Shown: piece after piece, positions 54,036-64,000 of the stretch | Numbering within the stretch: the stretch's first letter is position 1 | Layout of the letters: each line of letters starts with the position of its first letter | From: Dugong dugon | Lineage: Eukaryota > Chordata > Mammalia > Sirenia > Dugongidae | Direction of reading: 5' to 3' | DNA length: 64,000 nucleotides | Assembly: GCA_030035585.1 (NCBI GenBank) | Contig: CM057461.1 | Location: 170,077,624 to 170,141,623, forward strand | The notes under the pieces: generated by a model | Seen by the model: only the letters and a program-made list of their open reading frames with translations | Database searches by the model: none | Told to the model about the DNA's origin: nothing | Translations under genes and position numbers: made by a program

Positions 54036-54570
54036 AAGCCCTGTTCAGTAAAGAAGCACCAAATACCCTTGTACGGAGTAGAAGACAGCTTGTTCTCACC
54101 TGGAACATGAGGGTGACCAGCAAGCCACAGTCACGTCCTGGTGCCAGTCATTCATGCCCTGGCTGAAAATATGTTATTTCAGCTGCACTTGGATTCTTCA
54201 GGCTGTGTGCAAATCCTCTAAGCACTGCTACGTAAGTTAAGTCCCCCAGAGAGAATCAGCTGGAATAGATCACATGGTATCCTTAGGGAGAAAACCCTGT
54301 GACACATCCTACAAAGTCCTTCTCCTTGCACCCCACATACACCGTTTTGGAGCCAGAGGGGAGAACTTGAATGAGATAAAGTACAGACTGGTTATTTTAC
54401 TCTTAATTTGCACCTAACTACATCCTTTAGCTGGAGGCCAGATAAAATTCCTATTGCACTTTATAGGAGCAAAACCATTAAGTTTGTCTTTTACATTGCT
54501 GTTGCTTCTGAAGAAGAAAAAGAAACCTTACAACGCTCAGCCCATAGTAGGCACAGAAAGACTGTGTGTT
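54036..54570. other. unassigned sequence
   Basis: No gene or clear repeat was recognised. Confidence 0.4.
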
Positions 54571-54576
54571 AGCTCA

Positions 54577-54769
54577 TTGTTGTTGTTGTTGGGTGCCATC
54601 AAGTCAATTTCAACTCATAGTAATCTCATATGACAAAATAGAACTGCCCCAAGGGTTCAGCTACAATTTTCACGGAAGCAGATTGCCAGGACTTTCTCCT
54701 GAGGAGCTCCCGAGTGCGTTCAAATTGTCAACCTTTCAGTTAGCAGCTTAGGGCTTAACCATTGTGCCA
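54577..54769 (-). mobile_element. AfroSINE, antisense
   Basis: Tail GTTGTTGTTGTTGGGTGCCA, TCAAGTCAATTTCAACTCAT, then body GAAGCAGATTGCCAGGACTT and head CAACCTTTCAGTTAGCAGCT, GGGCTTAACCATTGTGCCAC. The extreme head is truncated. Confidence 0.9.
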
Positions 54770-55069
54770 CTAAAAGAATAGTATTTTTTTTGTTATTACT
54801 TATTCTTAAAAATACATGAAGCTTTCCCATTGTACCAAGAATTCTATATAATCCATAGAAAACCACGATCTCTACCCAAAAGGAGCTTCCATTCCAAAAC
54901 AGGTGACATATCAGACTCCAGGCAAGCTAAATCCACACCCCACAAACAAAATAAAGGATCTGCAGTAAGTGGGTAAGAAGTGCTGGCAAAGTTCAGGCTG
55001 GAAGAAAATCCACTTTTCTCTCAATTACAATAACAATTATAATGCTTTGCTCTTATAAAAAAGCTTGCC
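54770..55069. other. unassigned sequence
   Basis: No gene or clear repeat was recognised. Confidence 0.4.
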
Positions 55070-55205
55070 AAGAAGATTATTTCATTTGATCTTCACAAAG
55101 CAATGAAGGAAGGTGGTGGTCATCCCCATATCCTGATACAGGTCAGCTAAGCAGCTTGCCCAAGGTGACGCTGATGGTCCGTAGTGAGGGGAACTAAGGT
55201 TGAGC
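55070..55205 (-). repeat. MIR SINE, antisense
   Basis: TTTGATCTTCACAAAGCAAT, GGTCATCCCCATATCCTGAT, GCAGCTTGCCCAAGGTGACG match the MIR antisense order. Confidence 0.7.
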
Positions 55206-55540
55206 CCCTGTTATCTCCAATTATTTGACTGCTCCAAGAAAATGGACATCATCGGGGTGGTGTTTTCTGCCTGAACTTTCAGCAAAACAACTGGTCACTG
55301 ACAAATAAAAACACATACTCATAACTAACTGGTCTTTAAGCTTGACTCCACTTGGGCCCAGGTGGGAAGAAGTTATGTGGCACACCTGTCTGCACTCCTC
55401 TGGCCACATTTTCAATCTCTCATAATGGGTAGAGACGGGTGGGGGGAGGACAGTTTGGTGAGAAAGCCTGGAGAAGAACTACTTGAGGAAAAGCAGGGGA
55501 AGCAGCGGTGAAACGTGGTTTCCGTTCACCTCCTCCTGCT

Positions 55541-55730
55541 TAGGAGCCCTGGTAGCATAGTAGTTAAGTGCTATGGCTGCTAACCGAGGTCAGCATTTCA
55601 AATCCACCAGCTGCTCCTTGGAAACCCTACGGGTCCGTTCTACTCTGTCCTATAGGGTCACTATGAGTTGGAATCGACTCAACGGCAACGGGTTGGTTTT
55701 TTCTTTTTGTTTTTTGGGTTTGTTTTTGTT
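55541..55730 (+). mobile_element. AfroSINE, short-body variant
   Basis: TAGGAGCCCTGGTAGCATAG, CTGCTAACCGAGGTCAGCAT, CTGCTCCTTGGAAACCCTAC, TATAGGGTCACTATGAGTTG, GAATCGACTCAACGGCAACG, then a T-rich tail (TTTTTTCTTTTTGTTTTTTG). It carries the same central deletion as 9101-9278 and is one of the least diverged copies. Confidence 0.95.
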
Positions 55731-56970
55731 CCTCTCCCCAGGTAGAGGCTCTGGCTCTCCTTAGCTCACTAAATTACCAGGCTAGGCATGTGGTGACAAC
55801 ACCGAAGGGTTTTCCATAAATTTCAGTTTAAAAGGGATAATACTCGATGTTAAATCATTAAATTAAATCATTCTTTAAAAGAATTTCAAGCTATTTTCCC
55901 GACTCGAACTGCATAGCAAATTAATTGCTGCATTAATAGTTCATTGGTGACTCCTGTGAACGTTTTTATTCAAGACAAATACACACAACTATTCTCCAAA
56001 TGTTTGTTCACATATTTTGAATCCATTTAAAAGTACTTACAATTTTAGACGGAAAGGTATTCTTGGTAATTTCGTTGCTTGCCTCATCTTATCGTGGGAA
56101 GAGTGATGTTCATCTTCCGATTGGCGTATAGGATAATTTATCACAGCTGCTTATGTGGTGCCGACAAACATAACTGAGGACTTTCTAGAAGTTGAGCAGG
56201 GTCAGGGAAGGGTAGTTATTAATCTACTAGAAACAATTTCAATATTTTGGTATATATACATACATATATTAAGAGGAAAGATGAGACATTTTTCCCATCC
56301 CTGATGGCTGAAAATATGAAAGGCAAAATCTCATATTTTTAGATAAACATACCATGAAAGTCACATGCATTATATCTAGTGGTGCTCTTTCCAAAAATAT
56401 TTCATTTCACTTCTATAAACAAAAGCCTAGTCTTATAAAATAATGTGTAATGAAGAGAAAGTAAGTGCTTTCATTAGCAAGATGGTCACCATCGAAGGTG
56501 GGTAAGAAGTATAAACTGGGTAAATACGTTCCCTATATCAACCATGTAAAAGTATGTTATACTCAAATTCTCTCTATATAAATTAGATTGGCTTTATATG
56601 CAATTTAAGTTTTTTCTAAATATACATACTTAATGTACAACTGAAAGTTGCAAGACATCAAAATGTTCATGTGTAAGGAGCAGGTTCTCGTAAGAAGCAT
56701 ATTTTTATGGCCTATATCTGCAAAAACCATTTTCTCCAAACCCAGACTTGGCATAATTAATTTGATAAGCTCAAGTATACCGATGGAACAGAGGGGCAGA
56801 ATATTTGAAATCAGGGCTGAGCCCCAAATCAGCGTTCTCTGGTTGCTATACCTCTGCAGGGAATAGGGTCACACATGCACACACACTTATGTGACACCCT
56901 TTGTACACTTGAACTCTGAGGCACAGGGCTGAGGCACATCAAAAGAGGGCTAAAATCCCAAGCTAAAAGT
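55731..56970. other. unique AT-rich sequence, candidate conserved non-coding DNA
   Basis: No repeat was recognised. 55840-56060 has features often seen in conserved developmental enhancers: AT-rich, homeodomain cores (AAATTAATTGCTGCATTAAT at 55918-55937), no transposon signature. This is an inference from texture only. Confidence 0.35.
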
Positions 56971-56974
56971 TGCC

Positions 56975-57390
56975 CCAAAGTCTATCAACAGTGAAACAGA
57001 TAAATCATCTATATACATACAATGGCATACTAAGCAGCAATGACTGCATGAACTATTGCTACTCTCACAACCTGGATGAATTTAACAACCATAATGTTGA
57101 GAAAATGGAGCCAGATATGCAAGGTACCTGCTGTATTGTTTCATTTCTGTAAGATATTAAAGGGGACAAAAACAATCTATGGTGTTAGAAGTCAGGATAG
57201 TGGTTCCCTTGAGGGGGAAAGAGGTAGTGACCGGTAGGGGACACAAGAGATATTCTGGGGGTGCTGGTAATGGTCTATTTCTTCATCTATAGGCTGCTTA
57301 CACAAGCTGGTTTCACTTTATAAAAATTCACTAATGATTCGTGCACTTTTGTGCATGTAAGTTATACTTTTTATTAAATAAATAAAAAGA
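56975..57390 (+). mobile_element. L1M-type LINE 3' UTR
   Basis: ACATACAATGGCATACTAAG, GTGTTAGAAGTCAGGATAGT, GGTTCCCTTGAGGG, CTGGGGGTGCTGGTAATGGT, ATTCGTGCACTTTTGTGCAT and an end TTATTAAATAAATAAAAAGA follow the L1M 3' UTR. Confidence 0.88.
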
Positions 57391-59799
57391 CTGTTAAGCT
57401 ACCTCGTCTCCCAAGTAAGCTGCCTGGAAGTGCTCCACAGGGCTTGCTTTAGCTTTTCTTGGTGCCCTCTGCAGGGGAGCAAAGCCCTCCTCAATCTTTG
57501 CAGAATAAGCACTTGTTCCCGCATCTTCTGAGACTGTTGTCTAAACAAAACACTCTCACTCTAAAAGAAGGGGAAGCCCCTGGCCTCAAGAGGCAAGCTC
57601 CGCTTGTGTGTGTTTACTCAGCTCAGCCATAACCCGGTGGCGCAGAGCCAGGAATTCCTCAGAGAGGCTGTCCGTGGTTCTAGTTAGACGAACCATTTGC
57701 CAAATATGTGGACAACTTCACTCCCTGGAAGAGACCACATTAACTTTTGAAAAAATAAACTGGTGGGGAAAGAGAGCATTCTGCAAACTGCTTCTGACAC
57801 CACCCAGATTTGAGAAGAGGTTGTAAAAGTAATATTAAGGTTCTGCTGCCAGAATTAAGAAAGGGAGCCTTGTCATTTGGCCTGAGCTTGCTTGGAGAAA
57901 TGCACCAAAGCTAACGCATCCAGCATGATTCCATTTGGCGGACATGGGTCTCTGCCCTGCCTCTCAGCCCTTTGCTATACTTGGAGCCCTGAACCTCGGG
58001 GGTAAGCAAGACAGAGAAGCTGAAAAATGGGGAAACAAAGCTCAGTGTCGAATGGGGATTGAGGGACAAACACCAGTAAAAATGCTGACAGTGACAACCA
58101 GAAGAGGCAGTAGATAAATACATTGTGTGTCCACCAGGGTCAGCAAGAAGAACTGAATGTCATTTCTGACTTTGGTTCTGGTGCCACTTATAACCTTATA
58201 TAAACTATCTGATCTTCCTGGAATATGGGTTTGTAATGCTTACTCCAAGCAGAGGCAAGAAAAGTTGATGGTTGTGAGGGAAGACAGGCTTCCCCTGCCT
58301 GTCTGATCATGTATCCATGCTGCCCCAATAAGAAACCTCTTTATCAAGCCTGACATCATTCACCATCATAGTCCTCTGGTCTCTGGCACAAAAAAAGACC
58401 TGTAATCTTTAGTTCTTCTAACTTTCCCACTTACTTGCAATGTTACCTTCAGCTAATCATTTACACTCTCTGAGCTGCAAATACTTTGCCAACTAAAACT
58501 GCCCTTATCATTCTTCAAATACTCAGAGAAGCAAGATAAAGGACGCCTGTATATTGCTTTGAGCATTCGCAAGCTTAAGTGATTCTCTCAGTGCGAAAGC
58601 CAGCCTTGCTTGCTGTGCCTTCCCTTCCCAGCTCTCTGTGTAAGCCCCTGCCCAGCTCAACCATGGCTGTCGAGCCCTGCCTTTCACAGAAGGTAGGCTG
58701 GGGCATGTGAATCTCCTGTCTTGGGGCATATAAATCACCTGCCTTAAGGAGAAGTTGGCTCACTCAATATTCTTTCATTTTGGCCTCTAGCTGCTACTCA
58801 GGTTCTTTCATGGGGTTTTCTACCCTCCAGTATTTCTCCTCTGCTTGATTTAAAAAGAGACTTTAAAAATTCCCAATTAAATAATCCCATTTTTGAGGAA
58901 ATGATCAATACTAAATCATGATAAAGATAAAATTCGCTATGTATTTTTATTGTTTTGGGGGGTGTTTCTTTTTGGGGGGGGGACAAGAACATACTTCATG
59001 CTAATGTGTTAGAAATTAGAGCTCACAGAAGGTCAATGAAAAATTAAGTGAAAACATAGCTAGAACTGTAATTCAAGCAAAGGGGGAAGTACAATTCAGT
59101 TTTACCCAAAAAAGGTGATTGACACTCACATTTTTGTGGGACCTGTCCATGGTAAAAGTGAGCTACACCTGTAGATTACAGTTTTCTAGCACTTCCAGCA
59201 ATACCAACGCAGTACAGAGAACATGAACGCTCCTCTTAGTCAAGCATGTAATCAAATATTTCCAGATGAGAGGCACAAAAAATGATTAAAGCTTTGGGAA
59301 ATTGGATCTATACAGAAAGACTAATGTAACTGGCTTCATTTATCCTAGTGAAGAAAAGAACGGTAAGAGGAGGGGGCTCTTAACCTCCTCACACATGGAG
59401 GAATGCATGCAACCAGTGGTTTTTTTGAATTAACTGGAGGCAAAAGCAAGGGCACTAAAGACCAACCAGACATACTTTGTTTACATTTTAAAAATAATTT
59501 TAAATCTTTTGAGTTTTTAATCTAGAGGAGTCCTCAGAACCGTCTCTAATATCAAAAGAGATCTTGGGGTCTCTGCCTGGAGACTTCAGAGCAAAGTTAT
59601 ACTTGGCTTCCTTTCTGGGTTGGTTTGATTAGTAGAAGAAAGAAGGCCAGAAGAACTTAGAGGTCCCTCTCAGAATGGTAGTTTTATAACCTCCACTACC
59701 ATTAAATTCAACGAAGTGGCAGCAGTTGATCAGAAATAACAGTTACCCTCGGTGCAGCTGCCTCAATTACTACCCAGATACTGTCACAGGTCTACATCA
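57391..59799. other. mostly unassigned sequence
   Basis: No gene is supported. 58425-58485 (CCCACTTACTTGCAATGTTA, CACTCTCTGAGCTGCA) is a weak MIR match. A G-rich run of about nine lies near 58973-58982. The open frames seen at 57608-58123 and 58523-58763 overlap on both strands or show no domain. Confidence 0.4.
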
Positions 59800-60550
59800 T
59801 TTTCTCAAACAACAGGGCTTCCTGGAACCCATCAGCACCCAAAATAAGTTCTTCTGCATGACTTTCCTATTTCTGTAAATGATGTCACGTTTTTCAATCA
59901 CCCAAGCACACACAACACCTCAGTGTCATTTTAAACTCATCTATCTCCTTTGTCGGCAGTCTGTCAGCAATGCCTGTTGAGTCTTCCTTCTGTCTTGCTC
60001 ATCTCATAACCAGCCCCTCCTTTCCATTCCCAGGGTCAGCATCTAACTCAGGCAATCATTACTGTCATAAATTGAATTGTGTCCCCCAAAAATATGTGTA
60101 TCAATTTGGCTAGGGCTATGATTCCCAGTATTGCATGATTGTCCACCATTTTGTCATCTGATGTGATTTTCCTATGTGTTGTAAATCCTGTCTCTGTGAT
60201 GTTAATGAGATTAGTGGCAGTTCTGTTAATGAGGCAAGATTGGATTTCATCTAAAGCCAATGTCTTGAGATTTAAAAAGTCCTAGGGTTCCTGCATGGAG
60301 AAGCTTCTAGACCTAGGGAAGACTGATGACAAGGAACTTCCCCCAGTTGACAGAGAAAACCTTCCCCTGGAGCTGACACACTAAATTCAGACTTCTAGCC
60401 TACTAGACTGTGAGAGAATAAATTTCTCTTTGTTAAAGCCATCCACTTGTGGTATTCCTGTTTTAGCAGCACTGGATAGTCAAGACAATTACCATACATC
60501 ACTAAGAAAAGTAATGTAACTGTTCAATTCCTGTCTCCTAAGTTTCAAGC
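59800..60550 (+). mobile_element. L2 LINE fragment, sense, split by a solo LTR
   Basis: CACACAACACCTCAGTGTCA, GTCTGTCAGCAATGCCTGTT and CATTCCCAGGGTCAGCATCT resemble the L2 segment before the AGCCTCCTAACTGG block. After the LTR, TAACTGTTCAATTCCTGTCT continues weakly. Confidence 0.55.
60063..60487 (+). mobile_element. solo LTR, MaLR/ERVL type, with 5-bp target duplication
   Basis: The element begins TGTCATAAATTGAATTGTGT and ends TAGTCAAGACA (TG...CA). ATTGTGTCCCCCAAAAATAT is a MaLR LTR signature, and the 3' part GAGAATAAATTTCTCTTTGT, TTAAAGCCATCCACTTGTGG carries AATAAA. ATTAC flanks both sides (60058-60062 and 60488-60492). No internal sequence is left, so recombination between LTRs presumably removed it. 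425 bp. Confidence 0.88.
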
Positions 60551-60556
60551 TCTCCT

Positions 60557-60725
60557 CAGAGTTTTTCAAAGGGTGGCCCAAAGGTCATCTCTAAGAAAAT
60601 CACAGAGGGGGGCTTGTTAAAAATTCAGAATTTCTAGGCCCCAGACTTCCATCTTAAACATTCAGGGATCTGAATTTTTAACAAGCCTCCCCCATGTGAG
60701 ACTTGGGTACCCTAAAATGTAAAAA
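60557..60725 (+). mobile_element. MER5-like hAT-Charlie MITE
   Basis: CAGAGTTTTTCAAAGGGTGG, GGGCTTGTTAAAAATTCAGA, ATTTCTAGGCCCCAGACTTC and TCTGAATTTTTAACAAGCC follow MER5 order. The 5' CAG(T)GGTTCTCAAA-type terminus is at 60557. The 3' terminus has decayed, so the end is approximate. An exact inverted repeat lies within it. Confidence 0.8.
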
Positions 60726-60852
60726 AACCCTGCCCTACCAATCCATTCTACATGGAGTTTATTCATTCATTTATCCTACAGCATATGCCAGGAAGTTCTT
60801 TTCATCAAACCATCTCACACATTAATAAGCCTTAAATGTATTCATCAACAAT

Positions 60853-61021
60853 AAACCAAAACCAAACCAAACCCACTGCGGTCGAGTCAATTCCGATTCA
60901 TAACGACCCTACTGGGCAGAGTAGAACTTCCCCATAGCGTCTCCGAGGAGCAGCTGGTGGATTCGAACTGCTAACCTTTTGGTTAGTAGCTGAGCTCTTA
61001 ACCACTGAGCCACCAGGGCTT
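60853..61021 (-). mobile_element. AfroSINE, short-body variant, antisense
   Basis: AAACCAAAACCAAACCAAAC, CCACTGCGGTCGAGTCAATT, CCGATTCATAACGACCCTAC, GAGGAGCAGCTGGTGGATTC, GAACTGCTAACCTTTTGGTT, GAGCCACCAGGGCTTC. It carries the central deletion of the short variant. Confidence 0.93.
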
Positions 61022-61024
61022 CTC

Positions 61025-61405
61025 AATAATAGGATAAATAAAAGTGGTGCATTCATACAACAGGTTACTATACAGCAATGAAAAAAGAGCCAACTATTGC
61101 TACACACAACAACATGGATAAATCTCACAATGATGAGGAAAAAGAACTAGGCATAAAAAGGTACATATAATGTGATTCAATTTATATGAAGTTTAAGAAA
61201 AGACTACTCTATGATGATAGACAAGAGAATAGTGGTTACTTCTGGGAAAGGATATTGGCTGGGTAGAGGCACAAAGGGCACCTTCTGGAGTGTTGGAATT
61301 GTTCTATAGCTTAATCTGGCAGTATTTATAAGGGTGTGTATGTATGTGTGTGTTTGTAAGTAAAAATTTATTGACGTTTGTGCTCTTTACTGTATGTACA
61401 TTATA
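61025..61405 (+). mobile_element. L1M-type LINE 3' UTR
   Basis: AGTGGTGCATTCATACAACA, ACAACAACATGGATAAATCT, GAATAGTGGTTACTTCTGGG, CTTCTGGAGTGTTGGAATTG and TTATTGACGTTTGTGCTCTT, TACTGTATGTACATTATACC follow the L1M 3' UTR. The SINE at 60853 abuts or splits its start. Confidence 0.82.
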
Positions 61406-61407
61406 CC

Positions 61408-61445
61408 TCAAGTATATATGTATATATACATATATATGGATATAT

Positions 61446-61480
<35 letters not shown>
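61408..61480. repeat. (TA)n/(CA)n compound microsatellite
   Basis: A TATA/CATA stretch, partly self-complementary (TATATATGTATATATACATA at 61413-61432), is followed by about 15 CA units to 61478. It grew at the A-rich end of the L1M copy. Confidence 0.92.
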
Positions 61481-61481
<1 letters not shown>

Positions 61482-61544
61482 ATAGGCTTCTTTAAAAAAA
61501 AGAAAGAAAGAAAAAGAAGTGAAAACCTTAAGATGATTCACCAT

Positions 61545-61900
61545 TGTCTGCAGGGTAAAGTCCAGTCTCCTTAGCATGTTTTTTAAGGCCTTTCATAATG
61601 TATTTCATAACTTAATGTTTAAAATTAAGGCCTCACCACTTCCTTCACGTGAAAACTCTACTCCAATCAGGCCAACTTACTTAAGTATGATTTTAATGAA
61701 TAGAATTTATGGTTGCTTACCTTCCTTTTCTCATCCTGTTTCTTCTTCTGTTGGGATCACACATCATCCACCTAGAATGTTATTCTTTCTCCATCCGAAT
61801 CTTAACCACACATGAAGTTCCAATTCTGTTTCCTTATTTGCCCTTTTCTAACCACTCCAACCCATAGTTATCTTCTTCCTTATCAGGTCCTATGGCTCCT
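61545..61900 (+). mobile_element. L2-like fragment, sense
   Basis: GGGTAAAGTCCAGTCTCCTT, AGCATGTTTTTTAAGGCCTT, TCATAATGTATTTCATAACT and CCACCTAGAATGTTATTCTT follow the L2 order around the AAAGTCC..TACAAGGCCC segment. Confidence 0.55.
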
Positions 61901-61999
61901 AAATTCTAAACAAATCCTTTTACCGCTATGGAATCCAGCCTCCTAGATGGCCCCAGTTATCCCCACTTCCTCTTATTAGTTTTCTTGGGTAGTCCCCTT

Positions 62000-62465
62000 C
62001 CACATTGATAGGATTGACCTATGTTACCAATAATATATTATGGAAATGATGGTGTGTGGCTTCTAAGGTTGGGTCATAAAAGACATTGAAGCTTTTGCCT
62101 TGCTCTCTTGGACCGTTCACTCTGGAAGAATCCAGATGCCCTGTCATTAAAACGCTCAAGCAAACCTATAAAGAAGTCCATGGGGTAGAAAACTGAGGAT
62201 TCCTGCCAACAGCCATCACAAACTCACCATCCACGTAAGTGAACCGAATTGGAAGCAGATCCTCCAGCTCCTCAAGCCTTCAGATGACTGCAGCTATGGC
62301 GGATATCATGACAGCAACCTTGTCAGAAATCTTGAGCCAGAACCACACAGTTAATCCACATCTAGATTCCAGACCCACAGAAACTGTTTGAGATAGTAAA
62401 TGTCTATTGTTTTAAGACACTAGGTTTTGGGGTTATTTGTTCTGCAGCAATAGGTAGATAATATA
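62000..62465 (+). mobile_element. MLT1-like LTR
   Basis: GTTACCAATAATATATTATG, TTGCTCTCTTGGACCGTTCA, CCTTCAGATGACTGCAGCTA, ACAGCAACCTTGTCAGAAAT, GAGCCAGAACCACACAG and AGACACTAGGTTTTGGGGTT, CAGCAATAGGTAGATAATAT form a clear MLT1 3' two thirds. Confidence 0.82.
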
Positions 62466-62480
62466 ACCCCCTCATCATAT

Positions 62481-62688
62481 GTTGTTGTTAGCTGCCTTCG
62501 AGTCCATTTCAACTCATGGTGACCCCATGTGTGCAGAGTAGAACTGCTCCATAGGGTTTTCAAGGCTGTGACCTTTTGGAAGCAGACCGCCAGGGTTGCC
62601 TTTTGAGATGCATCTGGGTCCGTTCAAATCACCAACCTTTCAGCTAGTAGTCTAATGCTTAACTGTTTGTGCCACCCAGGGGTTCCTA
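62481..62688 (-). mobile_element. AfroSINE-related SINE, antisense
   Basis: GTTGTTGTTAGCTGCCTTCG, AGTCCATTTCAACTCATGGT, GCAGAGTAGAACTGCTCCAT, GAAGCAGACCGCCAGGGTTG, CACCAACCTTTCAGCTAGTA, TGTGCCACCCAGGGGTTCC. It is near full length. Confidence 0.92.
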
Positions 62689-62847
62689 TTATCATATACT
62701 GTCTCATATTAATTAACTCTTCTTGGAAAGATCTTGAATTCTCAAATACATTGAAAACTGCTTGAAGACAGGTATAATTTCTTATGTTCCTTTGCTCCCT
62801 CCACCATGCCCAATACTTTGTACGTATGTGTGTGTATTTTTTTTAAG

Positions 62848-63042
62848 TGCTGTTGAGTCAACTCCAACTCATGATGACCTCATATGTGTTAGAATAGAAC
62901 TGTTCTCCACAGGGCTTACAAGGGCTGATTTTTCATAAGTAGATTGCCAGGCCTTTCTTCTGAGGTAACTCTGGATGAACTCCAACCTCCAGGCTTTCAG
63001 TTAGCAGCTGAGCATGTTAACCATTTGCACCATCCAGGGGCT
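62848..63042 (-). mobile_element. AfroSINE-related SINE, second body type, antisense
   Basis: AAGTGCTGTTGAGTCAACTC, CAACTCATGATGACCTCATA, GTTAGAATAGAACTGTTCTC, AGTAGATTGCCAGGCCTTTC, CAGGCTTTCAGTTAGCAGCT, TTTGCACCATCCAGGGGCTT. It is close to the previous SINE in the same orientation. Confidence 0.92.
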
Positions 63043-64000
63043 TCCAGAACACTGCATTTAACCAATAAGCACATCTCTCAGCTGAGGGTTAACTTCATGG
63101 AAACTTTTGTCACAAGCAAAACACTTGAGAAAAGCTGAATTTGAAACCATTTTTGGAGCCATTCTTCTTTCTTTCCCACCCATTTCCCTGCCTCTCTGTT
63201 GTTGCTTGTTGGCTTCTGAAATGTAGGTCACCTCTAATGGCGTGACCTAATTAGGAGATGTAATTTAACGGAAAAAAAATAAAGCAAATCCTCTGAGATG
63301 GCGGATTTGAAACAAAGAAAGTGGTTCTTTCATTTTTTGTTTTTAGCAATAGCTTCCCTACTAAAGTTACCCTCTCCCCACCCCCAAGCTACACAATTTG
63401 TAAAGCACAAGGAAGAAAGGTAGAAATGAGTTCAGAAGCAGCTGGAAATGATGAATTTATAATGATCACAGAAGGAGGAAGTCTAAGCTTTACTTCACTA
63501 AAGTGACTCTGTGGGGCTGCTTCTTGGCAGCACAATAAGTGGGACTTTGGAGGAAGAAATATCGATGGTGCTGGTACAAAGCACTGTAGATGCTTGGGAT
63601 GGGAACAGACCTTATGGCTCCTCTAATCCAGCCCCTCTGGAAATGCCATGACACCTGTTGTGTTTGTAACACAATAAAATGCCATATACAAAGATTCTAA
63701 ACAATAGAGAGTTTTTTCCTTCATACATTTGCACTCTTGTTTCAGAGAAGAGAAAAAGGATAAGTAAGCTAAGCAGATTTTAAGGGTTCATTATAAAATT
63801 AACTTCCAGGGGATGTCATTGGGCCTGGTTGGATTCAGTCCATCTCCCTCACCTCTTCCTCTCAGATGCATGATGCTGGGTTCCTGTAAAATGCTTAAGT
63901 GCTTTCTGAATCACCCCAGAAACACTTAACTACACTGATCATAACTGAATGCATTATTAATTCTTTCTTTGAAAACTGATGTTTCATGTTTGTCATTAGA
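63043..64000. other. unassigned sequence to window end
   Basis: No gene or clear repeat was recognised. Confidence 0.4.

Noticed and set aside
57640-57690. CCGGTGGCGCAGAGCC as a CTCF site or SINE head
   Set aside because: The remaining CTCF motif positions do not fit clearly, and the AfroSINE sequence does not continue after it.
1-64000. CRISPR arrays, operons, insertion sequences of bacterial type or phage genes
   Set aside because: Repeat content, microsatellites and gene-poor structure are those of a mammalian nuclear genome. No regularly spaced direct repeats with unique spacers occur.

Overview
This window is mammalian nuclear DNA, almost certainly from an afrotherian and most likely an elephant. 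The evidence is the repeat content. About 20 tRNA-derived SINEs of the AfroSINE type are present, recognised by the head GAGCCCTGGTGG..CAGTGGTTAAG and the tail GGGTC(A/G)C(T/C)ATGAGT(T/C)GGAATCGACTC. They occur with RTE/BovB-type LINEs that end in the same 3' tail and with L1 3' UTRs of a type I associate with elephants. The family and species assignments come from memory and were not checked by a database search.

I found no intact protein-coding gene, no convincing exon and no functional RNA gene. The recognisable coding remnants are decayed reverse-transcriptase fragments: L2 near 5.4-5.7 kb, RTE near 25.5-25.8 kb and L1 ORF2 at about 30.2-32.0 kb. The window reads as intergenic or deep intronic DNA built up in layers. 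The oldest layer is L2, MIR, hAT-Charlie MITEs (MER20-like, MER5-like), L1M/L1ME 3' ends and MaLR/ERVL LTRs. The younger layer is afrotherian L1, RTE and AfroSINEs nested inside it, often with clear target-site duplications.

Layout: 0-9 kb holds an L1 3' UTR, an RTE-derived composite element, an MLT1-like LTR and two L2 copies. One L2 carries two SINEs inserted back to back at one target. 9-20 kb holds a third L2, a pyrimidine tract, an ERVL LTR with its tRNA-Leu-type primer-binding site, and a largely unique stretch containing a perfect RFX X-box palindrome. 20-27 kb holds an L1M end and the longest RTE copy. 27-32.3 kb is one L1 in minus orientation, interrupted by an opposite-strand RTE. 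32-42 kb contains older repeats, an LTR, and an L2 split by an RTE. 42-56 kb is SINE-rich, with a complete MER20-like MITE, a 41-bp minimal insertion, a G20 run and an RTE with a 14-bp duplication. 56-64 kb holds L1M ends, an L2 split by a solo LTR, a MER5-like element with a perfect 19-bp inverted repeat, an MLT1-like LTR and several SINEs.

The main biological theme is LINE/SINE partnership: RTE, two AfroSINE body types and an RTE-derived composite share one 3' tail. No new multi-gene system is visible.
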